In this document: positions 27,989 through 38,390 of the stretch, in pieces | How the letters are laid out: each line of letters opens with the position of its first letter | How positions within the stretch are numbered: position 1 is the first letter of the stretch | Virus record (IMG/VR): IMGVR_UViG_3300050343_000285 | Coordinates: 1-64,000 of that record | Length of the DNA stretch: 64,000 nucleotides | Reading direction: 5' to 3' (one strand) | Origin: a virus | Made by a program: the position numbers and the translations under genes | Notes under the pieces: model-generated | What the model saw: only the letters and a program-made list of their open reading frames with translations | Told to the model about the DNA's origin: nothing | Databases searched by the model: none

Positions 27989-28655
27989 CTTATACTTATA
28001 TAATTTAATTTTTAACTCTGAATTTTGTAATTACACTCCAGAATGTTCTTGTATTTTAGGTATGGAGCCATCTTTAGCATTATATCTCTTTAACTATTCT
28101 AAGAATTTATTTTTTAGTTATCCAAGAAGCTTTACTAAGAATTCTTTAGTAATTAATAATTATAAATTCTTTAATACCTGTATTTACTTAAGCAAAACAC
28201 ATCCTCAAGTATCTAAATTTTCTTTTAATTATAAAAATATTAATTTTAAATACTTAGAAGACTATAATGTGAACATTCGCTATATTGATTATGTTAATAA
28301 GTATGACAAAGTTTATCTAAATAATCCTCCAGAGTTTTTAGAATATAATGGTATAGGTTATTATTTACCTAAAGTAGAAGATGTCATAGGCTATTGTTTG
28401 TATCTGTATAGTAAATCCTTTAATCTTAATTATTTAACAGATGCTTGTGTTATAGGCTCTATTTATATAAATAGAATAGTAAAGAATAATATATTGACTA
28501 ATTTATTGATAGCAGGGTGTAATATAAAAAAGGTTTTCTCTAAAGCTTTAAGAGATTTTAATAAACTTAAATTTTTAGATATGGATTTCGAAATATCGCA
28601 AAATATTATAGAACAAAGAATGTTACCCGTATTGAATTTTTGCCATGACTCATAA
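27978..28655 (+). CDS. Hypothetical protein, 225 aa
   Basis: Unrecognised AT-rich gene rich in Tyr, Asn, Phe and Ile (LYLYNLIFNSEFCNYTPECSC). No motif or membrane segment is certain. It overlaps the sulfotransferase-like gene by 11 nt and the nuclease gene by 11 nt, so it is part of the same operon; a shared pathway with the sulfotransferase is conceivable. Confidence 0.6.
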   Translation: MSNNLYLYNLIFNSEFCNYTPECSCILGMEPSLALYLFNYSKNLFFSYPRSFTKNSLVINNYKFFNTCIYLSKTHPQVSKFSFNYKNINFKYLEDYNVNIRYIDYVNKYDKVYLNNPPEFLEYNGIGYYLPKVEDVIGYCLYLYSKSFNLNYLTDACVIGSIYINRIVKNNILTNLLIAGCNIKKVFSKALRDFNKLKFLDMDFEISQNIIEQRMLPVLNFCHDS

Positions 28656-29121
28656 ACCAGATAAGAAATATAGTTTTAACATTATTATAGATACCAGAGA
28701 ACAAAAACCTTGGGCTTTTGCTGGTTGTGATACTATTAATAGAAAGCTAGATACAGGAGATTATAGTATTGAGGGGTTAGAAGAGCTTTTATGCATAGAG
28801 AGAAAAAATAGCGTAAGCGAAATAGCTAATAATATTTCTGAGGCTAGATTTAAAGCTGAGATACTTAGAATGAATGATTACTTATATAAGTTTATATTAC
28901 TAGAGTTTAGTTTACAGGATGTTTTAAAATACCCTATTGGTTCTAATGTTCCTAGACATATGTGGTCTAAAATTAAAATTAGACCTGCTTACATATTAAA
29001 GTACTTAACAGAACTACAAATTAAACATAATATAAATGTAGTATTTTGTGATAACCCAGAAGCTGCTAACCAAATGGCTTTTTCTATTTTTAAGAGAGTG
29101 AACGAATTACATGGTAAGTAA
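28645..29121 (+). CDS. ERCC4/XPF-type nuclease domain protein, 158 aa
   Basis: Contains IIIDTREQKPW, then LDTGDYSIEGLEELLCIERKNS: the GDxxERK-type core of XPF/ERCC4 nucleases, which cut branched DNA with a divalent metal. The usual acidic residue three positions after ERK is replaced (ERKNSVSE), so catalysis is likely but not certain. Small single-domain forms occur in phages. It overlaps the large terminase start by 11 nt; a role in resolving DNA before packaging would fit. Confidence 0.8.
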   Translation: MTHKPDKKYSFNIIIDTREQKPWAFAGCDTINRKLDTGDYSIEGLEELLCIERKNSVSEIANNISEARFKAEILRMNDYLYKFILLEFSLQDVLKYPIGSNVPRHMWSKIKIRPAYILKYLTELQIKHNINVVFCDNPEAANQMAFSIFKRVNELHGK

Positions 29122-31142
29122 CAGCTATTTAGATAACGCATGGTTAAATATAGGCGATATAGATAAGATCAACATAGATAAAAATGTTATGATCAATCGC
29201 TCTGAAACAGATATAGAGAATCCAGATAGACATTTAGTTAATATAATTAAAGACCCAGCTAATTTTTCCATGACTGCAAAACTTTTAATGGATATAGAAT
29301 TGCATCCCATTCAAGCAGCTATTTTAGAGGAATTTTGGGATAGGCCATTCCCAATGTTTATTGCTAGTCGTGGATTTGGTAAATCTTTCTTACTTGAGTC
29401 TATATTGCATACTTTAAAATGCATTTTTGTTCCTGGTAGTAAGATCGTTGTAGTTGGTGCTGCTTTCAGACAGAGTAAAATTATTTTTGAATACATGGAA
29501 AATATGTGGCGCACTAGCCCTATAATACGTAGTATTTTTAATGGTAATGACGATGGTCCTAGAAGAGATGTAGATAGATGTACTATGCGATTATGGAGAT
29601 AGTTGGACTATTGCTATCCCTCTTGGTGATGGTAGTAAGATTAGAGGCTTAAGAGCTCATATTATTATTGCTGATGAATTTGCGTCTATTTCTCCAGATA
29701 GTATATGAGACTGTTGTATGCTGGTTTTGCTGCTGTGTCTGCTAGATCCTATGGGTAATGTTAAAGCAGAAGCTAAAAAAGAACTAATGAAAGAACTTGG
29801 CATTTGGAACGAAGAGCTAGAGTCTTTACAATATCGGAAAAGTAATCAAGCTATCATTGCAGGTACTGCTGATTATAGTTTCAAACACTTCGCTCGGTAT
29901 TGGGAGAGATATAGATCTATTATACATAGTAAAGGAGATAAGGAAAAGTTAGGTAAAATATTCCAAGGAGAAGTCCCTAATAATTTTAATTGGCAAGATT
30001 ATAGCGTTGTTAGAGTTCCATATGAATTAATACCTAAAGGCTTTATGGATGATAGACAGGTTGCTAGAGCAAGAGCTACGATACATAGTGGTATTTACAA
30101 TATGGAATATGCAGCTTGTTTTACTAAAGATAGTAGTGGATTTTTTCGTAGAAGCTTAGTTGAGAGTTGTGTAGCTAATGTTAAAAACCCTATTATTATT
30201 AATGAAGAACCTATGATTTTTGATGCTAGGGTAAAGGGAGATCCTGATAAAAAATATGTTTATGGTATTGACCCAGCGAGCGAACAGGATAACTTTTGTA
30301 TAGTAGTTATAGAATTACACCCTAATCATTCGAGAATAGTATATGTCTGGACTACCAACAGAACTAATTTTAAGAAGAGACAAAAAACAGGATTAGTAGA
30401 AGAGAATGATTTTTATGGCTTTTGCGCTAGAAAAATTAGAGAATTAATGACTGTATTTCCATGCGAAAGAATAGGCATTGACGCACAGGGAGGCGGTATA
30501 GCTATTGAGGAAGCTTTACACGATAATAATAAGCTAAAGGAAAATGAAGTTCCTATATGGCCTATTATAGATGGAAAAAAGCATAAAGATAGTGATGATA
30601 AACCAGGATTACATATTTTAGAGTTAGTGCAATTTGCTAGATCTGATTGGACCAGTCATGCTAATCATGGACTTAGAAAAGATTTCGAAGATAAAGTCTT
30701 ACTATTTCCATCATTTGATAATCTAACACTAGGTTTAGCTATGGAGAAAGATGCTCAGAATGTTATGGAAACTGATCTAGAGAATGTTTATGATACTCTA
30801 GGAGAGTGTATTTTAGAAATAGAAGAACTAAAAAACGAACTAACAACTATAGTAATGAGTCAAACTAGCAATAGTTCTGGAGCTAGAGAAAAATGGGATA
30901 CCCCAGATAATAAGGGAGCAGGAGCCAAAAGAGGTAAATTAAGGAAAGATAGATACAGCTCACTAGTTATAGCCAATTCTATAGCTAGATCTATTAGCAG
31001 AGCAGACGCTCCTGTTGAGTATGATGTTATCGGAGGTGTAGATGGTAGATATAAAGACGATAAAGAAAGTCTCTATAAAGGTCCAGCATGGTTTACAAAT
31101 GATGCTAATAATGATATATATCTTGGTATTTACAAAAAATAG
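29111..31142 (+). CDS. terL: Large terminase subunit, frame-broken four times
   Basis: The packaging motor ATPase and nuclease. Walker A at residues about 89-98 (ASRGFGKSFL), Walker B in IIIADEFASIS, nuclease Asp residues in YGIDPASEQDN and RIGIDAQGGG. As given, the open parts are 29111-29602 and 29718-31142. The missing middle reads well if one base is removed at each of four points near 29591, 29701, 29718 and 29746, restoring YGDSWTIAIPLGDG, ISPDIYETVVAGF and SASPMGNV. Full length is then about 675 residues. Either the assembly has four insertions here or the gene is inactive. Confidence 0.85.
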
Positions 31143-31157
31143 TGTATAATAATAGAG
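31141..31157 (+). promoter_or_regulatory. Late-promoter-like motif
   Basis: AGTGTATAATAATAGAG, 44 nt before the portal start. Confidence 0.5.
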
Positions 31158-31200
31158 TCTTCCATAATCATTAGAATTGCAATAGAAATACAATAGAATT

Positions 31201-33390
31201 ATGTCCAAAAAATATCCGAAAAGTGATGCTATAGAAAACGCAGAGATCGAAAAAGAAGAACTATACGTAACATGGGGAGAAGATTTAAAATCTAAACAAC
31301 AAGCTCTAGAAGAATCTTCTAAGTCTATCAGTGAGTTTGAAGGGATACATAAAACCACTGGTTATGCTAGATATAATAGGGATTTTTCTAATTTATCAGA
31401 CAATACTTCTGGTAGGCCAGGACTAACCAGATCTGATTATGATTATTTTAGACCTAACGAGGCAGTGCCCGTTAAGCTAAAAAATATTATTAAGACAGCA
31501 GATACTATATATCAAAGAGTTGGTCTTGTTAAGAATGTTATTGATTTAATGGGGGATTTTGGTTCCCAAGGAATTAGACTGTCTCACAGAAATAAAAGAA
31601 TAGAAAGATTTTATAGAAATTGGTTTAGAAAAGTTAATGGTTTAGATAGAAGTGAAAGATTTCTTAATAATTTATACAGAGTTGGCAATGTTGTTATCAA
31701 TAAGCAGACAGCTAAAATTAACAAAAAAATATCTGATGAATTATACAAGGCGAATGCTAAAGCTGATATAGACCCATCTTTAGAAGAAATTAAAGTTGAA
31801 AGAAAAGAGATTCCGTGGAGATATACTTTTATAGATCCTTTTTATGTTGATGTTTTGGGAGAGAGTTTGTCTTCTTTTGTTGGTAAAAAACAATATGCTA
31901 TATCAATGCCTTCTCAATTAAGGAAAACAATTAATAGCCCTAAGAATAGTGTTGAGAAACAAATAGTTGCAGAATTACCAGAAACTATTTTATTAGCAGC
32001 TAAAAATAAAACACTATACCCTTTAGAAGTTGAAAAAACTTTAGTATTCCATTATAAAAAAGATGACTGGCAAAATTGGGCTTATCCTATGATATATGCT
32101 ATCATGGATGATATTAATATTATTGAAAAACTTAAACTTGCAGATTTAGCAGCCTTAGATGGCGCTATTTCTAATATTAGAATTTTTAAGTTAGGTAATT
32201 TAGAGCATAAGATTGCACCAACAAAAGCGGCAGCAGCAAAGTTATCAAATATTTTACAAAATAATGTTGGTGGTGGCACTATGGATTTAATTTGGGGTCC
32301 AGACATTGAATTATTAGAAAGTAAAACTAATGTTCATCAATTCTTAGGAGAGGCAAAATATACGCCACATCTAAATAGTGTTTATGCTGGTCTTGGCATC
32401 CCCCCTACTCTTACGGGTACATATGGAGCTGCTGGAACTACTAATAATTTCATTAGTTTAAAAACATTAACTCAAAGATTAGAGTATGGAAGACAAGTCT
32501 TAATGCAGTTTTGGCAGCAAGAAATTTATGCAGTTCAAAAAGCTATGGGTTTCAGATATCCAGCCAAAATAGAATTTGACAGGATGGACCTTAGTAATGA
32601 AGAAGCAGAAAAAGCCTTATTAATACAACTTGCTGACAGAAACTTAGTTAGTGAGGAATTAATACAAACTAGATTTGGTCTTGATTCTGATATGGAGCAA
32701 AGTAGAATTAGCAGAGAAAGCAAGGAAAGAAAGTCTAATAAGAGACCTACTAAGTCTGGACCATATCATGACGCAGAATTCCTAAACAGTCTGAAAAAAA
32801 TAGCTTTACAGGCTGGAATGGCTACTCCTAGCGAGGTGGGCTTAGATCTTAATAAAAAGAAACGAGGAGAAAAAAATCTTTATGAACTAAAAAATAACAC
32901 AGAAAAGACTAACACAACGAAGTTGGTTAAAGATTCTCCGGAATCTTTACCTGGCGTCCCTGGAGAAGGCCGTCCAAAAATGTCAAAAGATACTGATAAA
33001 CGAAAAACTAAAGAATTTAGACCAAGAACTGGAGCTACTCTAGACATATGGGCGCAAGACGCTCAGGAAAAAATAGCGGGAATAATTAATCCTCTGATAT
33101 TAGAATTTTATGATAAGAAAAATTTGAGATCTTTGTCTAATGGAGAATCTAAAAATTTGGAATTCATAAAAACCCAAGCTTTATTTTCATTAAGTCCTTT
33201 TGCAAAAATTGACTCAGATAAAATTTCTTCTAATATAAAAAATATTTCAAAGAATACCAAAACGTTAATATCGGGGTATGAATACTGGGTAAGATCTATA
33301 TCTAATAATTTACGAAGAAACTTGACAACAGAAGAGCAAAAATTGGTTAAATCTATTTACTACTCATCTATTCACACGGAAGAGAATTAA
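31201..33390 (+). CDS. Portal protein, 729 aa
   Basis: Length, position after the large terminase and portal-type sequence (IDPFYVDVL, then GIPPTLTGTYGAAGTTNNFIS and LEYGRQVLMQFWQQEI) identify the portal, the dodecameric ring through which DNA enters and leaves the head. The C-terminal 200 residues are charged and may be a species-specific ext. It is followed after 2 nt by the protease/scaffold gene. Confidence 0.8.
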   Translation: MSKKYPKSDAIENAEIEKEELYVTWGEDLKSKQQALEESSKSISEFEGIHKTTGYARYNRDFSNLSDNTSGRPGLTRSDYDYFRPNEAVPVKLKNIIKTADTIYQRVGLVKNVIDLMGDFGSQGIRLSHRNKRIERFYRNWFRKVNGLDRSERFLNNLYRVGNVVINKQTAKINKKISDELYKANAKADIDPSLEEIKVERKEIPWRYTFIDPFYVDVLGESLSSFVGKKQYAISMPSQLRKTINSPKNSVEKQIVAELPETILLAAKNKTLYPLEVEKTLVFHYKKDDWQNWAYPMIYAIMDDINIIEKLKLADLAALDGAISNIRIFKLGNLEHKIAPTKAAAAKLSNILQNNVGGGTMDLIWGPDIELLESKTNVHQFLGEAKYTPHLNSVYAGLGIPPTLTGTYGAAGTTNNFISLKTLTQRLEYGRQVLMQFWQQEIYAVQKAMGFRYPAKIEFDRMDLSNEEAEKALLIQLADRNLVSEELIQTRFGLDSDMEQSRISRESKERKSNKRPTKSGPYHDAEFLNSLKKIALQAGMATPSEVGLDLNKKKRGEKNLYELKNNTEKTNTTKLVKDSPESLPGVPGEGRPKMSKDTDKRKTKEFRPRTGATLDIWAQDAQEKIAGIINPLILEFYDKKNLRSLSNGESKNLEFIKTQALFSLSPFAKIDSDKISSNIKNISKNTKTLISGYEYWVRSISNNLRRNLTTEEQKLVKSIYYSSIHTEEN

Positions 33391-33392
33391 TT

Positions 33393-35105
33393 ATGCAAAT
33401 TTATCAACAAGAATGGGATGATGGTGTCGCTGAAAAAGTGATGGCTAATGCGTCTGTAGCATATGTCACTAAAATTCAACCAACTACTGTATCAAATATT
33501 AATATAGCAAAAGCTAGTCTTGATACGGAGATTGAAAAAGTTTTAGAGAATATCTCTGATCCAGATGGTAAATCTTTAGCCTCGGTCGACGATGACGACT
33601 TGTATTATGTGCAGTCTATTCTTGTCTCTTCTTCATGGAATCGTAATGATGACATCTTTGATAAAGCAGAAGTTTGGAAAGCTAAAAATACACCTGAAGA
33701 TAAACCCACAAATTTAGAGCATGATGAAGACCAAATAGTAGGTCATATTATTTCTAATTGGCCTATAGATTCTGAAGGCAATAAAATACCAGAAAATTCA
33801 GACATTTCTGTATTACCAAATAAATTTCATATTGTTACAGGCTCTGTTATATATCGTAATTTTTCTAATCCAGAATTAAGAGAAAGAGCTGCGTCTCTTA
33901 TACAAGACATTGAGGCTGGTAAGAAGTTTGTCAGTATGGAGTGTTATTTTAATAATTTTGATTATGGATTATTAAATGCAGAAACTGGAGAATATAAGAT
34001 TTTAGCTAGAAATAATAATACATCTTATTTAACAAAATTCTTGAGGTCTTATGGTGGTATTGGTGAATATGATAATCATAAAATTGGCAGGGTGTTAAGG
34101 AATATTAGCTTTTCTGGAAAGGGTTTTGTAGACAAGCCTGCGAATCCAGAGAGTATTATTTTTGATAAAGACACCACTGATAAAATTTTTCTTAAAAAAG
34201 ATGATAACCTTTTAGCCAATAATAGTGTATTTAATATCCAAGCGTCCTTTAACCCGGAGAATGATAATATGAGTCTAGAAAAAGATGTAAAAGAACTCAC
34301 AGAAAAAGTCGAAGCTATGACCGGCTGTGGCGAAGTTCTTAAAGAAGCTTATAGTCGCGTTAGCGAACTAGAAGCCAAAGTCATGCAACTAGAAGCTACT
34401 ATGAAAGATAAAGAAGAAGAAATGGCTAGAATGTCAGACTCCTCTTCTAAACTCAGTGAATCAGTAGCTGAAAAAGATAAACTTTTAGAAGAACATAAAA
34501 ATAAAATGGAATATGATGTTGCACAGCTTGACGAAGTTAAAGCAAATGAGCTTAAAGAGCTTGCTGTCACTCATGAAGAATCCATTAAAGCTAAAGATTG
34601 CGATCTTGAGGCTTTAAAAACCGAACTTGCTGCTGCTAATGAAGCTATTGAAGCGTATAAAGCAAAAGAAGCTGAACTTGCTAGGCAGGCAATTATTGTT
34701 AGTAGGGTCTCTGAACTTGTCGAGTCTGGTGTTGCTCACGATGTAGCTACTGTTACAGTGAGTAAATTTGAAGATCTAGACGACGAGGCTTTCGCTACTA
34801 TCAAGTCTTTGGTAAGTTCTAATGTCCCTGAGTGGGCTCAGACTAAATCAGAAGAAGTTGCTTCAGAAGAAGTTGCAGAAACTGAAGAAGTTGTAGAGGC
34901 TACTGAAACTGAAGAACAAGAAAGTGAAACAGAAGATTTAGTTGCTGAAGTTGCTGAAGAAGCTTTAGAAACTGCAGAAGCTGAAGAAGCTGTTGATCTT
35001 AGTGTTGGTAGTGATGAAGATTCAGAGATCGATCACACTAGAGCATCATTAGTAGATTTTGTTTATTCTAGACTAGGCAAACAACAGTCCAATAAAGGAG
35101 AATGA
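33393..35105 (+). CDS. Prohead protease fused to scaffold, 570 aa
   Basis: Residues 1-260 look like a prohead protease of the XkdF or S78 type (LYYVQSILVSSSWNRNDDIF, NLEHDEDQIVGHI with the catalytic-type His, then FVSMECYF with Ser-region sequence). Residues about 290-440 form a long coiled coil, followed by a highly acidic tail (EEVVEATETEEQESETED). This layout suggests a self-processing scaffold that is cut during head maturation. Catalytic assignment is by motif resemblance only. Confidence 0.7.
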   Translation: MQIYQQEWDDGVAEKVMANASVAYVTKIQPTTVSNINIAKASLDTEIEKVLENISDPDGKSLASVDDDDLYYVQSILVSSSWNRNDDIFDKAEVWKAKNTPEDKPTNLEHDEDQIVGHIISNWPIDSEGNKIPENSDISVLPNKFHIVTGSVIYRNFSNPELRERAASLIQDIEAGKKFVSMECYFNNFDYGLLNAETGEYKILARNNNTSYLTKFLRSYGGIGEYDNHKIGRVLRNISFSGKGFVDKPANPESIIFDKDTTDKIFLKKDDNLLANNSVFNIQASFNPENDNMSLEKDVKELTEKVEAMTGCGEVLKEAYSRVSELEAKVMQLEATMKDKEEEMARMSDSSSKLSESVAEKDKLLEEHKNKMEYDVAQLDEVKANELKELAVTHEESIKAKDCDLEALKTELAAANEAIEAYKAKEAELARQAIIVSRVSELVESGVAHDVATVTVSKFEDLDDEAFATIKSLVSSNVPEWAQTKSEEVASEEVAETEEVVEATETEEQESETEDLVAEVAEEALETAEAEEAVDLSVGSDEDSEIDHTRASLVDFVYSRLGKQQSNKGE

Positions 35106-35108
35106 AAA

Positions 35109-35570
35109 ATGGCTTTAAAACCAGATCGTGTTGAAAGTTTTACCGATGTATCTTTCTTTATGAACACCACCGGCGATCGTGGCGGTGTTGTAGTATACAA
35201 CGGTAATGGTGGTATCGGTTCATCCATGGATGACGCTGATGCCGTAGTTATCTATCCGACAGGCAGCCCATCAGGTACTGCACCAGCAGGTGTTTTACTA
35301 AATGATGTTGTTAATCTTGATCTTACAAGACAGCACATCAATTATCATAAAGATGAGGTTCAGGCTGGAGGCAAAGTGGCTCTTCTTCGTAGGGGTCAAG
35401 TTACTACTGACAGTCTTACTGCTGGTCAAGCACCAGTGGCTGGAGACGCTGCTTATTATGATGGTGCTGGTGATCTCACCACAGTATCTACAAATAGCGT
35501 TAAAGTTGGTACATTTTTAAGCGGCAAAGATGCCGATGGCTACGTCAAAGTAGATATTAACATTACCTGA
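35109..35570 (+). CDS. Head decoration protein, 153 aa
   Basis: A Gly- and Asp-rich beta protein placed between scaffold and capsid genes, with the DLTRQHINYHKDEVQAGGKVALLRRGQVTT and VGTFLSGKDADGYVKVDI pattern of capsid-stabilising decoration proteins. The start has an AGGAG ribosome binding site. Confidence 0.7.
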   Translation: MALKPDRVESFTDVSFFMNTTGDRGGVVVYNGNGGIGSSMDDADAVVIYPTGSPSGTAPAGVLLNDVVNLDLTRQHINYHKDEVQAGGKVALLRRGQVTTDSLTAGQAPVAGDAAYYDGAGDLTTVSTNSVKVGTFLSGKDADGYVKVDINIT

Positions 35571-35591
35571 TTAAGAAGGAGATTTATAAAC

Positions 35592-36593
35592 ATGGCTAAT
35601 AAATTTGAACCATCCGCTGAGCTTACTGATCTTCTGATTAGATCAGGTTCGGCAGAAAAAGAGCAGTCTTTAGCTGCAAGTAAAGAGTTTGCAAAAGCTC
35701 TTGAGCTTCCATTGCGTCAAGCTATTCTTAGTGGAGATATTCTCGATAACATCTTTGAGCCAATTCAATTAGCTCCAGGTGCTACTCCAGAATTTCCATT
35801 AGATTTCTTGGCCCCTGGAACAGAGGCTGATTTTGTTGCGTATACTTTACCTAATCATGGTTATGTGCCAGAACGACATGTCGAAGGCGACTATGTCATG
35901 GTTCCAACCTATGATATTGGTGCAAGTATCGATTATCTTTTAAAGTATGCTCGTGACGCCCGTTGGGATGTTGTCGGTCGTGCTATGGAAGTTCTCGAAG
36001 CGCAGTTTACCAAGAAAATGAATGATGATGGATGGCACACCTTGCTTGCTGCTGGTGTTGACAGAAACATCGTTGTTTTTGATAGTGACGCTGATGCTGG
36101 TCAGTTTACTAAGAGACTTGTTTCTCTCATGAAAACTGTCATGCGTCGTAATGGTGGTGGCAACTCTGCTAGCAATAACAGAGGTATCCTCACCGATCTT
36201 TATGTTTCGCCAGAAGGTATGGAAGACATCAGAAACTGGGGCGTAGATCAAGTTGACGAAATTACTCGTCGTGAAATCTACACCGCTGCTGATGGCAATG
36301 TAAACCGTGTCTTTGGTGTTAACCTTCATGATGTTGATGAGCTTGGCGAAGGTCAAGAATATCAAGAGTTTTATGATAATGTTCTTTCTGGAACAATGGA
36401 TGCTGGCGACAGTGAAATTGTTGTTGGTCTCGATCTTCGTAAGAGAGACTCATTTATCATGCCGGTTCGTCAAGAAGTTCAGATTTTTGAAGACGATACA
36501 TTACATCGTCAGAAGAGAGCTGGTTTCTATGGATGGGCTGAGCAAGGGTTTGCTGTTCTAGATAATAGAAGAGTGCTTCTTGGTTCTCTCTAA
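35592..36593 (+). CDS. Major capsid protein, 333 aa
   Basis: Abundant-protein features: strong AAGGAG ribosome binding site, higher GC and a terminator directly after. The sequence (IFEPIQLAPGATPEFPLDFLAPG, YVMVPTYDIGASIDYLLKYARD, GILTDLYVSPEGMEDIRNW) and position fit an HK97-fold major capsid protein. It lacks an obvious N-terminal delta domain, so the separate scaffold upstream probably performs that role. Confidence 0.8.
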   Translation: MANKFEPSAELTDLLIRSGSAEKEQSLAASKEFAKALELPLRQAILSGDILDNIFEPIQLAPGATPEFPLDFLAPGTEADFVAYTLPNHGYVPERHVEGDYVMVPTYDIGASIDYLLKYARDARWDVVGRAMEVLEAQFTKKMNDDGWHTLLAAGVDRNIVVFDSDADAGQFTKRLVSLMKTVMRRNGGGNSASNNRGILTDLYVSPEGMEDIRNWGVDQVDEITRREIYTAADGNVNRVFGVNLHDVDELGEGQEYQEFYDNVLSGTMDAGDSEIVVGLDLRKRDSFIMPVRQEVQIFEDDTLHRQKRAGFYGWAEQGFAVLDNRRVLLGSL

Positions 36594-36621
36594 GATTTAA
36601 GCTTATATTGCTTAATAAAGG

Positions 36622-36652
36622 TAGCCACCTCTTTTGGGGTGGCTATTTTTTT
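36622..36652 (+). terminator. Rho-independent terminator after capsid
   Basis: TAGCCACC/GGTGGCTA 8-bp stem followed by a T run. Confidence 0.9.
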
Positions 36653-36672
36653 ATATACATGCAGTCTATAAT

Positions 36673-36689
36673 GGGGTATATAAATATAG
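36673..36689 (+). promoter_or_regulatory. Late-promoter-like motif
   Basis: GGGGTATATAAATATAG; contains TATAAATA, the T4-type late promoter core. Confidence 0.5.
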
Positions 36690-36718
36690 TTAGTCCACTA
36701 TTATCATAAGAGGTTATT

Positions 36719-37255
36719 ATGTCAGCAGAAATTAGAACTATTGTACGTGCCTTGATTAATGACCCAGCTCCACCAGATGCTAATAATGTATATAGCGACA
36801 CAAAAATAAACGATCTCATATCTGTTGCTGCTAGGTATGTTGTTATTGATCTAAATTTAGATCAGGAATATAAAATTGATGTTGTAACAAATACAATAAC
36901 GCCAGATCCTACTGGGGTAAACACAAGAGATGAAACATTCATTAGTTTTGTAGCATTAAGGGCATCTTGCTTTTTAGATCAAAGCACCTACAGAACTAGA
37001 GCTGCTACTGAAGGTATTAAAGCAGGATTAGGACCAGCTCAACTTAATGTATCTGGCAATTTATCTGGATATAAAAATATTATTGATATTGGTCCTTGTG
37101 GAGTTTACGAATATCTTAAACAACAGCATAATATAGGTAATGCTACTGCGATTAGTGCTGTGCTTAGTCCGTTTGCTGGCAATAATTTTGATCCTAGATT
37201 TTTGTTCGTTGCTGATTTACCAGCCCGTAGTACTCGTGATGGATTTTATACATAA
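36719..37255 (+). CDS. Head-tail connector (adaptor), 178 aa
   Basis: The order after the capsid and the pattern IRTIVRALINDPAPPDANNVYSDTKINDLISVAARYV fit a gp6-type adaptor that attaches beneath the portal. It ends with TAATG overlapping the next start. Confidence 0.6.
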   Translation: MSAEIRTIVRALINDPAPPDANNVYSDTKINDLISVAARYVVIDLNLDQEYKIDVVTNTITPDPTGVNTRDETFISFVALRASCFLDQSTYRTRAATEGIKAGLGPAQLNVSGNLSGYKNIIDIGPCGVYEYLKQQHNIGNATAISAVLSPFAGNNFDPRFLFVADLPARSTRDGFYT

Positions 37256-37752
37256 TGGATTTGACACCACTTAAGACTTTATATAATCAACAAATAGACA
37301 TTATCTTAGCGGATACTGGGCTAACCATACCGTGTAATTTAATATACGAAACTACAAAATTAACTCAATGTCCTAATTGTGTTTATGATAGTATTAGTAA
37401 AAAATCTGCTAATATATATAATGGTACAGGACCTATTTCTTTCGTTAATGGACAAACTTGCCCTTTTTGTTTAGGTTCCGGTTTGACTAACTCCTCCGTA
37501 GCAGAAGACGCTGTACATTTCGCTGTTTTAACAGATAGTAAGAATTTTGTAGGAGCTGTTAATGCACCGAATATTGATGCTCAAACTATATGCAATATTA
37601 GCTATTTAGATAACATTAAAAAGTGTTCTAAAATTGTTTTTAACACAGATATACCTAGTTTAACTAATAATATATTTATTAGAGCTAACGAGCCTGCACC
37701 GGTTGGTCTTGGTGATAGTAGATATATTTTTACTAATTGGAAAAGAACATAA
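37255..37752 (+). CDS. Putative head-closure protein with zinc ribbon, 165 aa
   Basis: Two CxxC-type pairs about 38 residues apart (CPNCVYDS and CPFCLGSG) form a zinc ribbon. The position between adaptor and tail-completion genes suggests a head-closure (stopper) protein. Overlaps its neighbours by 1 nt at each end. Confidence 0.55.
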   Translation: MDLTPLKTLYNQQIDIILADTGLTIPCNLIYETTKLTQCPNCVYDSISKKSANIYNGTGPISFVNGQTCPFCLGSGLTNSSVAEDAVHFAVLTDSKNFVGAVNAPNIDAQTICNISYLDNIKKCSKIVFNTDIPSLTNNIFIRANEPAPVGLGDSRYIFTNWKRT

Positions 37753-38387
37753 TGAATGTTGATATTAACATTAAAGAAACCAGTTCGCAAATATCTGTAA
37801 AAATACTCAAAGCCTTATCTGGTGAGGTAGATAAATATTTTCAACAAGCCTTTAATAGATGCAAAAGAGATATTGTGAGTATAGTTTCTGAGGCTATAAC
37901 TAGCCATAGAACATATCAATCTTTAACCTCAGGAAAATTAAGAGCAGAATTTGGCTTAGATAGTTCTAGTAGTAGATTATCTCAAATATTAAGGTTCTGG
38001 GAAAATTTAGAAGTAGAATATAAAAAACCTAAAATTAAAAGTAATCAAATAATCGGTTCTTTCTCCCTCTCTATGATTCAATCTGATTACTCCGATGTTT
38101 TAAGTAGTGCTGCTGCGGTAGTAAATACAGAAAAGGGATCTCAGTTAGAATGGTTAAGATGGTTATTATTATTTGGAGACAAAGAGATTATTAAAGATTA
38201 TGATATTAAGTTTGGTAGCAATCCTAGATCTAGATCTGGTAATGCTATTATGGTTGGTAAAACTGGTAGTAGATGGGGAGTACCTTCATCTTTTGCTGGT
38301 ACAGCCAATAAGAATTGGATTACAGAGGCCATAGATAGCGTAGAAGATCAGGTATTTAGACTGTTAGAACAATCCCTAAGGAAATAA
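37752..38387 (+). CDS. Putative tail-completion or minor head-tail protein, 211 aa
   Basis: Position and the N-terminal MNVDINIKETSSQISVKILKALSG fit an HK97 gp10-like head-tail joining protein. The ATG at 37752 overlaps the upstream stop (TAATG) and is preferred to one at 37737. Confidence 0.5.
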   Translation: MNVDINIKETSSQISVKILKALSGEVDKYFQQAFNRCKRDIVSIVSEAITSHRTYQSLTSGKLRAEFGLDSSSSRLSQILRFWENLEVEYKKPKIKSNQIIGSFSLSMIQSDYSDVLSSAAAVVNTEKGSQLEWLRWLLLFGDKEIIKDYDIKFGSNPRSRSGNAIMVGKTGSRWGVPSSFAGTANKNWITEAIDSVEDQVFRLLEQSLRK

Positions 38388-38390
38388 AAC

